From CALMEC01 sp963777565 (GTDB taxonomy: Bacteria > Actinomycetota > Thermoleophilia > Miltoncostaeales > Miltoncostaeaceae): a DNA stretch of 64,000 bases. This document shows positions 17,730 to 25,880 of this stretch, in pieces (positions within the stretch are counted from its first letter, which is position 1; each line of letters begins with the position of its first letter). Where the stretch lies: NCBI GenBank assembly GCA_963777565.1, contig CAVZQZ010000006.1, positions 310,001 to 374,000 of the forward strand, written 5' to 3'. The translations under genes were made by a program, and so were the position numbers. The notes below the pieces were generated by a model. That model saw only the letters and a program-made list of their open reading frames with translations, ran no database searches and had not been told where the DNA came from.

Positions 17730-17762
17730 GTGTGCCTCCCGTCCGCCCGACGGGAGGCACAC
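17730..17762 (+). terminator. Terminator after ScyD/ScyE gene
   Basis: Perfect 14-bp stem GTGTGCCTCCCGTC / GACGGGAGGCACAC around a 5-base loop, 9 bases after the stop; no T-tract. Confidence 0.7.
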
Positions 17763-17880
17763 CGCACCCGCTGGCCGGCGCTCCCTCGGCCCCCTACGCT
17801 TTCCCCAGTGGTTTCGTCGGCGACACACCGGGAATCGTCATGAGGGCCCGCGCACACCGCGCGGCGACAAAGGAGCGAGC

Positions 17881-18042
17881 ATGGCATCGGGCAATCGGCA
17901 GTTCGGCGGCATCGGACTCGGCGGGATCATCGTGATCGCCGGCATCCTGGTGATGATCTTCGGGTCGTTCTGGATCGGGCTGATCATCGCGCTGATCGGG
18001 CTGATCGCGTTCGGCGGGTTCGCGAAGGGAAAGTGGTACTAG
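17881..18042 (+). CDS. Small membrane protein (53 aa)
   Basis: Starts at ATG 17881 with AAAGGAG upstream. After a short polar start (MASGNRQFGG) two hydrophobic helices follow (IGLGGIIVIAGILVMIFG and FWIGLIIALIGLIAFGG), ending KGKWY. It is a predicted two-span or hairpin membrane protein with no recognised family. Too short for the usual gene callers, but start, ribosome site and codon bias are all convincing. Confidence 0.65.
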   Translation: MASGNRQFGGIGLGGIIVIAGILVMIFGSFWIGLIIALIGLIAFGGFAKGKWY

Positions 18043-18088
18043 CCGCCCCGCTCTATGATCGCCACGTCGAGCACCCGAAAGGACTCCC

Positions 18089-18496
18089 GTGGAGATCACC
18101 CGCACGCACACCGGCACCCGCCCCGGACCGGCAGATTGGTTCACCGGGCAGGTGTGGATCGATGACCTCGCCGCTCCGCCGGAGCCGTCGCGCCTGCACG
18201 TGGTAAGCGTGCATTTCACGCCCGGAGCGCGGACGGCGTGGCACCGGCACCCGTTCGGTCAGGTGCTCCACGTGACCGAGGGCCTTGGGCTCGCGCAGCG
18301 CCGTGGCGCCCCGCCGGAAGTGATCCGCGCGGGCGACACCGTGCGATTCGAGCCCGATGAGGAGCACTGGCACGGGGCCGGCCTCGAGCACTTCATGACC
18401 CACCTCGCGCTGCACGAGCACGCCGAGGACGGCGTGGCGACCCATTGGGGCGCGCACGTGACCGACGAGGAATACCGGGCGCCGGCGAACGGCTAG
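18089..18496 (+). CDS. Cupin domain protein
   Basis: 135 residues, single cupin. Motif 1 is PGARTAWHRHPFGQVLHVTEGLG (metal ligands H, H and downstream residues), and motif 2 is IRAGDTVRFEPDEEHWHGAG with its histidine. This layout matches small (R)-mandelonitrile-lyase-like/quercetinase-like cupins that bind a divalent metal. The GTG start has GAAAGGA about 6 bases upstream, and TATGAT at 18053-18058 may be the -10 box. The next gene begins 8 bases after its stop. Confidence 0.85.
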   Translation: MEITRTHTGTRPGPADWFTGQVWIDDLAAPPEPSRLHVVSVHFTPGARTAWHRHPFGQVLHVTEGLGLAQRRGAPPEVIRAGDTVRFEPDEEHWHGAGLEHFMTHLALHEHAEDGVATHWGAHVTDEEYRAPANG

Positions 18497-18503
18497 CAGG
18501 CCC

Positions 18504-18758
18504 GTGGTCGGCGACCTCACGTGCGCGGTGTGCGGACGGCCCGTCGCACGACGGGGCACGTCCGATGGGTACGGGCACCAATCGCGGGGAGTCGTCGCCG
18601 CTTGCGACCTCGACGCCGACCACGTGGCGCTGCCCGACTGGCAGGCCGCGGGTCAGCTCGACTGCGGAATCTGCGGCGGCCGCCTGACCGTCACCGCGGA
18701 CAACCTCCTCGTCCACGCGGACTCCGAACGCGACGCCGAGCACGCTCCACAACCGTAG
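18504..18758 (+). CDS. Small protein with two CxxC pairs (putative zinc ribbon)
   Basis: 84 residues from a GTG start. CAVC near residues 7-10 and CGIC near 54-57, with an isolated Cys and several His between them, would suit a zinc-ribbon fold. The rest is acidic (DLDADHVALPDWQ, VHADSERDAEHAPQP). No family recognised. It follows the cupin gene by 7 bases and is likely co-transcribed. Confidence 0.55.
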   Translation: MVGDLTCAVCGRPVARRGTSDGYGHQSRGVVAACDLDADHVALPDWQAAGQLDCGICGGRLTVTADNLLVHADSERDAEHAPQP

Positions 18759-18887
18759 GCCACCGGCCCCGCGGCGTTTCGGGTAAACCGCTTCTCCGAT
18801 CCGCGCCGGGACTGATTCTGGGCGGTTTCGGCAGATATCGTGCAGTGAATGGCCGCACCGGCCATTGCGAGCGACCGGGAGGTCTGC

Positions 18888-19073
18888 ATGTTCTGGGGTG
18901 CGATTAGCTTTCTCATTGTGGTGATGTACGTCACGCTGTTCATCGTGCTCGGGTTGAGCACGTTTGCAAAGGGTCACTACGTGCTGTTCTGGATTGGCTT
19001 CATCTTCCCGGTGCTCTGGATTGTCGGGGCCTTACTGCCGCCCACGCAGAAGGTGATCGCGCGCGCTGCGTGA
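18888..19073 (+). CDS. Small two-span membrane protein (61 aa)
   Basis: From ATG 18888, preceded by GGGAGG at a 6-base spacing. Two long hydrophobic stretches (AISFLIVVMYVTLFIVLGLS and YVLFWIGFIFPVLWIVGALL) are joined by a short polar loop (TFAKGH), as in phospholipase D-nuclease-N-terminal-like small membrane proteins. A start at ATG 18849 would add 13 residues and would be leaderless after TATCGT; the later start has the better ribosome site. Ends before a strong hairpin. Confidence 0.65.
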   Translation: MFWGAISFLIVVMYVTLFIVLGLSTFAKGHYVLFWIGFIFPVLWIVGALLPPTQKVIARAA

Positions 19074-19080
19074 GCCGTAC

Positions 19081-19110
19081 CCGCCGTCCGCCGCTCACGG
19101 CGGACGGCGG
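19081..19110 (+). terminator. Terminator after small membrane gene
   Basis: Perfect 13-bp stem CCGCCGTCCGCCG / CGGCGGACGGCGG with CTCA loop, 7 bases after the stop codon. Confidence 0.7.
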
Positions 19111-19404
19111 ATGGTTCTTGCACGACCCGTTTGATCTCTGGCGGAATCTTGTGCGCCTGCCCTGGGGAGCGCCGAAGGCGCCAGCGTGGTCGCCAGCGGC
19201 GCCCCCCCTGCAAGCGGCGGCTTCGCTTGTTCGGACTCGCCGCCGTAGCACTACGGACTGCGTCAGCACAGAGTGGGCATCAGGGGCGGGAGCCCTGCCG
19301 GCGGCGTGGAACACTACGGACGGTTCTTCCCGGCCCATACGGATGCGCTGCGCCGCGCAAGAGGGGAAGGTCACCCAGAGGGCCCCGTCTGAGGCCTGAG
19401 GCAT
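19111..19404. other. Intergenic, no gene seen
   Basis: Open frames here have no family resemblance or ribosome site. Contains two spaced copies of CACTACGGAC (about 19249 and 19308), a short motif recurring next to other repeats in this accessory region. Confidence 0.4.
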
Positions 19405-19416
19405 GAGTGGGAGTAC

Positions 19417-19611
19417 TTGGTGGTCCCCCGAGAAGACGCCGGGCGGCTCAAGAAGAAATCCGCTGACTTGAGGCCTGACCGCCTCAATCAGCTTGGCTCG
19501 CAGGGTTGGGAGGCAGTCGGGCGAACGCTCAAGAAGGGTGATCTGATCGCGTGGCCGGTCGTCCTACTTAAGCGCCCAGTCGGCGAGCAGCTCGACTGGA
19601 GAGGGAGGTGA
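19417..19611 (+). CDS. DUF4177-like small protein, copy 1 (start eroded)
   Basis: Encodes EWEYLVVPREDAGRLKKKSA followed by LNQLGSQGWEAVGRTLKKGDLIAWPVVLLKRPV, a DUF4177-type domain (WEYKVV... LNELGxxGWExV... LKR). The first residues matching the two paralogues (MAQRWEY / MAQKWEY) are present as RHEWEY, but with an in-frame stop upstream and no ATG; only TTG 19417 remains as a start. The C-terminus diverges (GEQLDWRGR). It is the most diverged of three copies in the window and may be losing function. Confidence 0.55.
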   Translation: MVVPREDAGRLKKKSADLRPDRLNQLGSQGWEAVGRTLKKGDLIAWPVVLLKRPVGEQLDWRGR

Positions 19612-19615
19612 CGCC

Positions 19616-19936
19616 TTGCAGTGGGATCTCGGACTTCAAGGAGTCGGGCTGCTCGTCGCCATGTCGCTCGGCTTCGGCGCCATCGCCCAACTCGTGGCGG
19701 GGAGGTCGACCACACGCTGGCTATGGCTCATCGCCGCGGCTACCTACTTCGTCGGCGGCCTCCTCATCAGCGAGGTCTGGTTTGGCTGGGCGACGGAGGA
19801 AGACCTGCAACCGAACATTGACGGTCTGTCAGTCGACGAGGTGCTGCTGTTCGCCCTGGTTCCGGGCATCGCCAGCGTTCTCCTCACTCGGTACGTGACG
19901 CGGAGGAGACGACGTCATTCGGCCAGGAGCGCCTGA
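19616..19936 (+). CDS. Membrane protein, hypothetical (106 aa)
   Basis: TTG start with a strong GAGGGAGGTG ribosome site. Three hydrophobic segments (GVGLLVAMSLGFGAIAQLVA, WLWLIAAATYFVGGLLISEV, VLLFALVPGIASVLL) are separated by short loops, one acidic (ATEEDLQPNIDGLSVDE). The C-terminus is strongly basic (RYVTRRRRRHSARS), so it probably faces the cytoplasm. No function known. It starts 4 bases after the DUF4177 copy 1 stop, so the two may share a transcript. Confidence 0.65.
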   Translation: MQWDLGLQGVGLLVAMSLGFGAIAQLVAGRSTTRWLWLIAAATYFVGGLLISEVWFGWATEEDLQPNIDGLSVDEVLLFALVPGIASVLLTRYVTRRRRRHSARSA

Positions 19937-19988
19937 ACCTGCGTCGGAGCCGAGACACGACGGGGCGCGTCGACGCAGTAGCGCGGTG

Positions 19989-20273
19989 TCAGGCGCTCAT
20001 CGCGACCTCGCCCACCAGCACCTGCGGCGCGCTGATCGACAGGTCCGCCAGATTGGCGGCGACCCAGTCGCGCGCAACCTGGGTCGAGGCCTCGACGCCG
20101 GCCTGGCTGTCATAGACAGTGATGGAGGTTGCGCTCGCTGGCCCGGTCTTGACGATGTGGTAGCTGCGGAAGCCGCCGATCTGTCGAAACAGGTCGATGA
20201 TCTCCGCCTTGTGCTCGGCGACCGCGTCTGCCAGTCCCTCTGCCTCGCTGTAGATGCGGATGGTCGCGTACAT
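19989..20273 (-). CDS. Small ABM-like domain protein (94 aa)
   Basis: Starts MYATIRIYSEAEGLADAVAE and contains IGGFRSYHIVKTGPASATSITVYDSQAGVEAST, a pattern of dimeric alpha+beta barrel (ABM-like) proteins. The ATG at 20273 has AAGGGGG upstream; an earlier GTG-type start lacks support. Several such small proteins occur in the accessory part of this window. Enzymatic activity is not predictable. Confidence 0.65.
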   Translation of the reverse strand: MYATIRIYSEAEGLADAVAEHKAEIIDLFRQIGGFRSYHIVKTGPASATSITVYDSQAGVEASTQVARDWVAANLADLSISAPQVLVGEVAMSA

Positions 20274-20517
20274 CAGGCCCCCTTGGAGTGGAGTCACGCA
20301 AGAGGACCGAGCCTATCCGCATGCCCTTGCCGCCCGCTAGGCCGTGCCACGCGGACAATCCAATGGAGAGGCCGCGGCACTATGCGTGTCGTTCACACAT
20401 ATACCAAGACCCGGGGGCTCAAGTCATGGGCCTACGTCAACGAGGTCGATCTCGCGGCTACCTCCCGAGCAGCCTCATCAGACCCCGCTGAGCACAATGA
20501 AGAGGATGGCCAACCAC

Positions 20518-20791
20518 CTGGCGGCAAGGGTCAGCACGAACCCCGAACCCAACGGTCTGGAGATGAAGATGGCGCAGAGGTGGGAGTACCCGGTGGTGCC
20601 CCTGGAGGATGCCGGGCGGCTGAAGAAGAAGTCGGCTGATCTCAGCCCTGGCCGTCTCAATCAGCTTGGCTCCGAGGGCTGGGAGGCAGTCGGTCTGACG
20701 CTCAAGCAGGGTGACCTGATCGCGTGGCCAGTCGTCCTGCTGAAGCGCCCTGTGGACTCGCCACAGCACTAGGGGTTGCGCTAGCACACAA
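20518..20791 (+). repeat. Duplicated unit carrying DUF4177 copy 2
   Basis: About 274 bp nearly identical to the reverse complement of 43312-43588. Similarity starts at CTGGCGG upstream of the gene and runs past its stop through CACAGCACTAGGGG. See the matching repeat for the partner. Confidence 0.8.
20569..20772 (+). CDS. DUF4177-like small protein, copy 2 (67 aa)
   Basis: MAQRWEYPVVPLEDAGRLKK then LNQLGSEGWEAVGLTLKQGDLIAWPVVLLKRPVDSPQH: a full DUF4177-type domain of unknown function, probably a small beta-alpha fold. GGAG at 20559-20562 fits ATG 20569 (6-base spacing) better than ATG 20563. It differs from copy 3 by few residues and extends four codons further (SPQH), because copy 3 has a TAG where this copy has TCG. 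Confidence 0.75.
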   Translation: MAQRWEYPVVPLEDAGRLKKKSADLSPGRLNQLGSEGWEAVGLTLKQGDLIAWPVVLLKRPVDSPQH

Positions 20792-21053
20792 GTCCACGGC
20801 CTTCCAATGGAATCCGGAGCCTCGTGGAGTTGCGGGACGAGTTGCGGAGGCTCACCCGTTTGGCCGTGCTCGGCATCGAGGAGCATCGGGCGGCACTATT
20901 GCCACTCGTTTTGCCACTCGCCTCGGGCCGTCCGGGATCGTGGCTAGCCTCGGCGCAATGAATGACCTCGAATCGACGGGTTATGGCTAGTCGATGCTCT
21001 CGGGGTCGCCACCGCCGGCCGGCACCGAGCATGAGGACGCACGGGGTGACGGC
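20792..21053. other. Intergenic, no gene seen
   Basis: No frame with a ribosome site or known family. Holds a tandem TGCCACTCG-like doublet near 20901-20920. Confidence 0.35.
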
Positions 21054-21236
21054 ATGATGTTGGAGTTGAAAGTTATCGCCGTGTGCCTGGTCGTCCTCGC
21101 CGTCGCGATGCTCTACGCGATCGGGGAATACCTCTGGCGGGAGAGGCGGCGGACGAGTGCCTGGACCCCCAACGAACGGCACCACCCGGCGTCGGATTCG
21201 ACGGGACCCCCCTCGATGCGGGACCGCGAAGGCTGA
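21054..21236 (+). CDS. Single-span membrane peptide, hypothetical
   Basis: From ATG 21054 (or 21057): MMLELKVIAVCLVVLAVAML, then YAIGEYLWRERRRTSAW and a polar tail. One clear transmembrane helix followed by positive residues, so the tail is probably cytoplasmic. No Shine-Dalgarno stands out and no family is known; modest confidence. Confidence 0.4.
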   Translation: MMLELKVIAVCLVVLAVAMLYAIGEYLWRERRRTSAWTPNERHHPASDSTGPPSMRDREG

Positions 21237-21426
21237 ATCAAGCGGTTTCCGTCCCCCCGCACTTCTCGCATCATCCCCCGATTTCACGGTGGGAGTTGCA
21301 CATAACGTCGCCGGTCGTCCAGATCGTGTCCGCCGACCGTGGCTTCCCTCGATGAGGCAAGAATCTCTTGCGTCCGGGCAGACGCCGGATAGGGTCGGTG
21401 AAACCCCCAGCATGGAGGATCGCGCC

Positions 21427-21708
21427 ATGAGCATCGTCGTCCGCTTCACTCCCCGGCGTCTGACCGCCGAGAAGTACGACGAGGCCATTCGCACCATTGA
21501 GGAGGCTGGTCTCGAGTTTCCCCCAGACGGGTGCGACTACCACGTCTGCTTCGGGTCCGACGGGAACCTCCGCGTCAGCGAGATCTGGGACTCGAAGGAC
21601 CAGTTCGACGCCTTTGAGGAGCGCCTGAGGCCCGTGTTAGCGGAAATCGGGATTGAATCTTCGGGCGCGCCGGAGATCTTCGAGGTCCACAACATCGAGA
21701 AGCGTTAG
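21427..21708 (+). CDS. Small ABM-like protein (93 aa), paralogue of the 42381 gene
   Basis: MSIVVRFTPRRLTAEKYDEA ... GCDYHVCFGSDGNLRVSEIWDSKDQFDAFEERLRPVLAEIG ... EIFEVHNIEKR. The order (barrel strand, IWDSxDxFDAF, RLxPxLxEIG, F-V-H-N-I) parallels the protein at 42381-42668 and the relic at 23255-23510. These look like dimeric alpha/beta-barrel (quinol monooxygenase-like) proteins. Function unknown; ATG follows GGAGGATCGCGCC. Confidence 0.7.
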   Translation: MSIVVRFTPRRLTAEKYDEAIRTIEEAGLEFPPDGCDYHVCFGSDGNLRVSEIWDSKDQFDAFEERLRPVLAEIGIESSGAPEIFEVHNIEKR

Positions 21709-22193
21709 GCGCGGCGCGTTTGGGAGTGAGCCGGTGCACGTCATCTTGATTGCCCGAGTCCGAAGCTAAGCGCGCCGATGTTGGCGGGAGGAGACTTCCC
21801 GGGAAGCTAAGTTCCGTCGAGCGGAAGACCGGGAAAGGGTTCTACCCGAAACGTCCGAAGCTCCTTATTGCCGGTCCCCCGGACAACGGGCGAGCGAGAT
21901 CCGGGGAACCGGCCCCCTCAGCGGGGTTCCCCGCTCGTCGCCAGGCTCTCCACAGCGGCTCGCGCAGCAACGCGAGTAGAGGCGCGTCACCGCCCCCCTA
22001 GCTCCACGCGCAGAGAGGGGGGCTGTCCTCCGCTTGACGCACCGGCCATTCCCCATACCCCACAGCACTACGAGGGACGTTCATGCAGTTTGTCGCGATT
22101 GCCCTCTGTCTCAAAGCAAGTGGCGCGACCCTCCTTCTGGTGAGATCCCAAGGGACACGCTTGAGCAAACCTCACCGGAAGGAGCGACCAACG
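21709..22193. other. Intergenic, hairpin but no gene seen
   Basis: No supported coding frame. CGGGGAACC (21902-21910) and GGTTCCCCG (21925-21933) form a perfect 9-bp stem, possibly a terminator or structured RNA. A GAAGCTAAG direct repeat occurs near 21762 and 21803. A ribosome site for the next gene (GGAAGGAG) is at 22178-22185. Confidence 0.4.
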
Positions 22194-23072
22194 ATGTCGA
22201 CACAGCGACTTGATGCCGCCTCCCTGTTCGACCTCACCGGAAAGACCGCTGTTGTCACCGGTGCATCCTCGGGCCTTGGCGTCACGTTCGCCGACGCCCT
22301 CGCGACCAATGGCGCGAACGTCGTCCTGGCTGCGCGGCGCGAGGATCGCCTCATGGAGGTACGGGCGGGCCTCCCACCCGGGACCAAGTCGATCGTCACC
22401 CCATGCGATATCACCCAGCCCGATCAGATCGAGGCGATGTGCGAAGCCGCGATCGGGGAATTCGGCGCGATCGACGTCTTCGTAGCCAATGCCGGCGTCG
22501 TCGCGGAGGGTGTGCCCGCCGTCGAGAAGACGCCCCCCGCGCTCTTTGCGGCCGGAATCGACGTGAACGTAACGGCGACGTTCAACTGCCTGACCGCGGC
22601 CGCTCGAAGGATGCTTCCGGCCGGGAAGGGATCGATCATCATCAACGCTTCCGTCGCCGGAATCTCAGGGCACCGCGGCTTCTCTCCGGCGTACTGCGCC
22701 GCGAAGGCGGCCCAAATCCAGATGGCCAGGCACATGGGGGCGACCTGGGCCGACCGCGGCGTGCGGGTCAACGCGATCGCCCCCGCGTGGTTCCCGAGCG
22801 AGATGACCAATGGCTTCCTCGGGATCCCCGCGTGGCTTGACCGCTGCAATGAGCAAACGCCGCTCGGTCGGATCGGGCGCCCTGAGGAGTTGGTTGGGCC
22901 TCTGCTCCTCCTGGCGTCCGACGCGGGGAGCTACGTGACCGGCTCGGTCGTCACCGTCGACGGCGGCCTTACCTCCACTACCGGCTCGAGTCCGTACAGC
23001 GATGAGGTCATGGGCATCTTCGCGAGCATCATGCCGGATGGCCTCGGCGAATCGATCCTGCCTGCCGCGTAG
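22194..23072 (+). CDS. SDR family NAD(P)-dependent oxidoreductase
   Basis: 292 residues, classical short-chain dehydrogenase/reductase. TGASSGLG at 22-29 is the nucleotide-binding turn, NAG at 99-101, catalytic Ser near 153 (INASVAG), and YCAAK at 167-171 supplies Tyr/Lys. The C-terminus has the standard PLGRIGRPEELVGPLLLLASDAGSYVTG and VVTVDGGLT. The ATG at 22194 has GGAAGGAG about 8 bases upstream; the upstream in-frame ATG at 22083 is not supported. Substrate unknown; gluconate- or fatty-acyl-type reductases are the nearest pattern. Confidence 0.9.
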   Translation: MSTQRLDAASLFDLTGKTAVVTGASSGLGVTFADALATNGANVVLAARREDRLMEVRAGLPPGTKSIVTPCDITQPDQIEAMCEAAIGEFGAIDVFVANAGVVAEGVPAVEKTPPALFAAGIDVNVTATFNCLTAAARRMLPAGKGSIIINASVAGISGHRGFSPAYCAAKAAQIQMARHMGATWADRGVRVNAIAPAWFPSEMTNGFLGIPAWLDRCNEQTPLGRIGRPEELVGPLLLLASDAGSYVTGSVVTVDGGLTSTTGSSPYSDEVMGIFASIMPDGLGESILPAA

Positions 23073-23254
23073 CCTTGACGTCGCCTCAGGGTCGCCGAGA
23101 TCCACCACTACTTCGACATGGCGGGTGAGATGGTGGCGATCACCGCCGCCGCTTCGCCAACAAGAGCCGGGGCGCCCTCGCACCACGGAGTGCGCGAGTA
23201 CCGTGTTCCTCCGCGTCGGGCTACCGCGCCGCTCGCCTGATCAAGGGGCCAAAC

Positions 23255-23510
23255 CTCGGGCTTGGTGATGCGGTGCACCTGGAACTCGTGAACATCCAGC
23301 GGATTTGGCAGGCCGCGAACACCGAGCTCCCGGAGAGCGGGTTGAACCCTGCCGGGCACGAAGCGGTCGAAGGCTTCATACGACTCCCAGAAGTCGTGAA
23401 CACGCCAGCCCCGAGAGATCGCCCCGCCGGCGTGGAAGATGCGACCCGCAGCCGGATTCCCGTTCGCCCACGTGGGTGTGGACCGTGTTGGGCTGGCGCG
23501 CGATCATAGC
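23255..23510 (-). pseudogene. Decayed paralogue of the 42381 gene
   Basis: Read across two frames: NPAAGRIFHAGGAISRGWRV, then HDFWESYEAFDRFVPGRVQP, ALRELGVRGLPNPLDVHEFQ and VHRITKP. The intact gene at 42381-42668 has GLIFHAAGPIDGGWGVLDFW, ESRDAFDRFVGGRLQPALQE and HEFPVHHITKP, so relationship is unmistakable. One or two frame changes near 23400-23470 and loss of the N-terminal strand mark it as non-functional. Confidence 0.7.
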
Positions 23511-23529
23511 CCGCACACCACGACTCGGC

Positions 23530-23814
23530 GTGCCTCCGATTTCGCTTGGTCCGCATCTCGACAGGTCGGTAGGCGGACGCCTGCAGGCGGCTCTCAAGAT
23601 CACGATCCGAAGCTCGCGGGCCACGCTCGGCACCTTGGTCGTGCAGGGCACGACGGTTCCCTTCGCGGTGCGGGCGGGCACCCATACGGTCCTCATGACC
23701 CCGTTCGGGTCGCGCACGGTTCACGTCCGCCCGGGGCAGCGCATCAAGTTGACCTTCGACGTCGCCGGAGCGGGGGCCGCGAACGTGGCCCGGACGATCA
23801 CCTTGCCGAGCTAA
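23530..23814 (+). CDS. Possible fragment of a secreted beta-rich protein
   Basis: From GTG 23530: KITIRSSRATLGTLVVQGTT, VPFAVRAGTHTVLMTPFGSR and TVHVRPGQRIKLTFDVAGAG before a stop. The alternating pattern looks like one C-terminal beta-sandwich of a larger exported protein. No signal peptide or ribosome site is present here, so this may be only a 3' remnant. Confidence 0.3.
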   Translation: MPPISLGPHLDRSVGGRLQAALKITIRSSRATLGTLVVQGTTVPFAVRAGTHTVLMTPFGSRTVHVRPGQRIKLTFDVAGAGAANVARTITLPS

Positions 23815-23855
23815 CCCCGGGGGGAGCTCACACCGCTCAGACTCCGCAGCCGGGA

Positions 23856-24209
23856 TCAGGCGGCGGGAGCGGCGGCGCGCAGAACCGAGTCGATGAGACC
23901 CGGGAAGCGTTGCTCGAGCTCGTCCTTGCGCAGCCAGATGAGCTTGCGGGTGCCCTCCTCGCGCTAGGCGACGATGCCGGCGGCGGTGAGGGTCTTGAGG
24001 TGGTGGCTCGCGGTCGACTTGCCGACCGGCAGCACGATCTGGCCGCAGGCGAGCGTGTCGCCGGTGCGGCATCCGGCGAGCTGGCTCACGATCTCCAGCC
24101 GCACCGGATCGGAGAGCGCGTGCAGCACGGTGACGAGCGGAATCCCCGCGAGGTCCGGGATGTCTCCGGAGTGCTCGGACGCCGCTGTTGACGATGCACG
24201 TGGGGTCAT
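23856..24209 (-). CDS. ArsR-type winged-helix repressor with an in-frame amber codon
   Basis: 118 codons from ATG 24209: LVTVLHALSDPVRLEIVSQL, CGQIVLPVGKSTASHHLKTLTAAGIVA, then TAG (23964-23966) and, in the same frame, REEGTRKLIWLRKDELEQRF and PGLIDSVLRAA to a TGA. Everything after the amber codon is normal ArsR C-terminus, so one base change (from a Ser, Gln or Glu codon) or a sequence error cuts the protein within its wing. It is divergent from an MFS exporter, with a strong palindrome covering its own start codon. Confidence 0.8.
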
Positions 24210-24256
24210 TGTTTGACGATTGTCGAACAAGTATGTACGATGCTCGTCGAACAATA
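24209..24256 (+). promoter_or_regulatory. ArsR-type operators between repressor and exporter
   Basis: TTGTTTGAC (24209-24217) and GTCGAACAA (24222-24230) form a near-perfect inverted repeat with a 4-base centre. GTCGAACAA recurs at 24246-24254 with a weaker opposite half (TATGTACGA, 24233-24241). The first site overlaps the repressor's initiation codon, and both precede the exporter gene, as expected for self- and target repression. Confidence 0.7.
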
Positions 24257-24316
24257 CGGCATGGCGCCGTTCTCCGCCAGTTCCGGCGTCGCCGACGAAC
24301 CTCGAGGAGCATCCGC

Positions 24317-25811
24317 ATGTCCGTATCCGCCTCGCCACCGACAACCGCGACCACCGGTTCCGATCGGCTCAGCAGGCGCGCGTGGGGCGCGCTGCTCGTG
24401 CTCTGCGGCGCCCTCTTCCTCGACGCGCTCGACGTGTCGATGATCGGCGTCGCCCTGCCCTCCATCCGCACCGACCTGGGCATGTCCACGAGCTCGCTGC
24501 AGTGGGTCGTCAGCGCCTACGTGCTCGGCTACGGCGGCTTCCTGCTGCTCGGCGGACGCGCCGCCGACCTGCTCGGACGCCGCCGGATGTTCCTGATCTC
24601 GCTCGGCGTGTTCGTCGTCGCCTCCGGCCTCGGCGGCCTGGCCAACGACGGCACGCTGCTGATCGCCACCCGCTTCATCAAGGGCGTGAGCGCGGCGTTC
24701 ACGGCACCCGCCGGGCTCTCGATCATCACCACCAGCTTCGCGGAGGGCGCCGGCGCGCAACCGCGCGATCGCCGTGTACACGGCCACCGGCGCCACCGGC
24801 TTCTCGCTCGGCCTCGTGTTCGGCGGCCTGCTGACCGAGATCGGCTGGCGCTGGGTCTTCTTCCTGCCCGTCCCGATCGCGCTGGTGACGCTGCTCGCGG
24901 CGATCCGCCTGGTGCCCGACACCGGGCGCCGCCGCCCGCAGGACGCAGGCGTTCGACCTGGCCGGCGCCGTGCTCATGACGGCGGCGATGCTGCTGCTGG
25001 TGTTCACGCTGGTCGAGGCACCCGAACGCAGGGCTGGGCGTCGGCACGCACGCTCGGCTCCTTCGCGGGCGCGGCGGCGCTCCTTGTCGGCTTCGTCGTC
25101 CGTCGAGCGGCGCACGCCCTCGCCGCTGGTGCGGCTGGGCATCCTGCGCTCCGGCTCGCTGGTGCGGGCGAACCTCGGCGCGATGTCGCTGTTCGGCGGC
25201 TGGGTCGGCTTCCAGTTCATCGCGACGCTCTACATGCAGCAGCTGCGCGGCTGGTCGCCGCTCGAGACGGGGCTCGCGATCTTCCCGGGCGGGCTGCTGG
25301 TGGCGCTCCTCGCGCCGCGACTCGGCGCCCCTGGTCGCGCGCTACGGCGTCAACCGGCTGATCCTCGCCGGCATGCTGGCGACCGTGGGCGCGTACGCGC
25401 TGTTCCTGCCGATCGGGCTCGACTCCCCGTACATGACCGCCGATGCTCCCGACGATGCTGCTGGCCGGACTGGGCTTCGCCCTCGCCTACGGCCCGCTCA
25501 ACATCGCGGCCACGAACGGCATCGCACCCGAGGAGCAGGGCCTCGCCGGCGGCCTGCTCAACACCTCGTTCCAGTTCGGCGGGGCGCTCGTGCTCGCGAT
25601 CGTCACCGCGGTCAACAACGCCTACACCGGCACGGACGGCTCACCGGAGGCGCTGCTCGACGGCTTCCGGCCTGCGATCATCGTGTCGCTCGTCGTGGCG
25701 GCCGCCGGCGTCGCGGTCGCCGCGGTCGGCTTCCACCGGGGCTCGATGCCGGACGTCGAAGTCGAGGCCGAGCCGGTGATGGAGGCTGAGCCGGAGGCTC
25801 AGGCGGCGTAG
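24317..25811 (+). CDS. MFS drug exporter, DHA2/EmrB-QacA type (frameshifted)
   Basis: Joined frames give a complete 14-span exporter: LVLCGALFLDALDVSMIGVA, RAADLLGRRRMFLISLGVFV, AIAVYTATGATGFSLGLVFG, GWVGFQFIATLYMQQLRGWS, VARYGVNRLILAGMLATVGA and GLAGGLLNTSFQFGGALVLA. Frame changes occur near 24765, 24945, 25025, 25100, 25325 and 25445, and 1,495 bases is not a multiple of three. Since every segment is well conserved, uncorrected indels are more likely than decay. It is divergent from the ArsR-type repressor and so probably drug- or stress-inducible. Confidence 0.8.
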
Positions 25812-25827
25812 CGCCGGCCCCGACCCG

Positions 25828-25874
25828 CCGGGCGGGTTCCTCGGGTTGGCTCGCGACCCGCGGAACCCGCCCGG
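25828..25874. terminator. Bidirectional terminator
   Basis: Perfect 13-bp stem CCGGGCGGGTTCC / GGAACCCGCCCGG with a 21-base loop, between the converging MFS and SnoaL-like genes. Confidence 0.6.
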
Positions 25875-25880
25875 TGCGGC

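Noticed and set aside
20380..20640. Frame reading MRVVHTYTKTRGLKSWAYVN across the DUF4177 copy 2 region
   Set aside because: It runs out of frame through the DUF4177 gene, has no ribosome site, and its second half is clearly a shadow.
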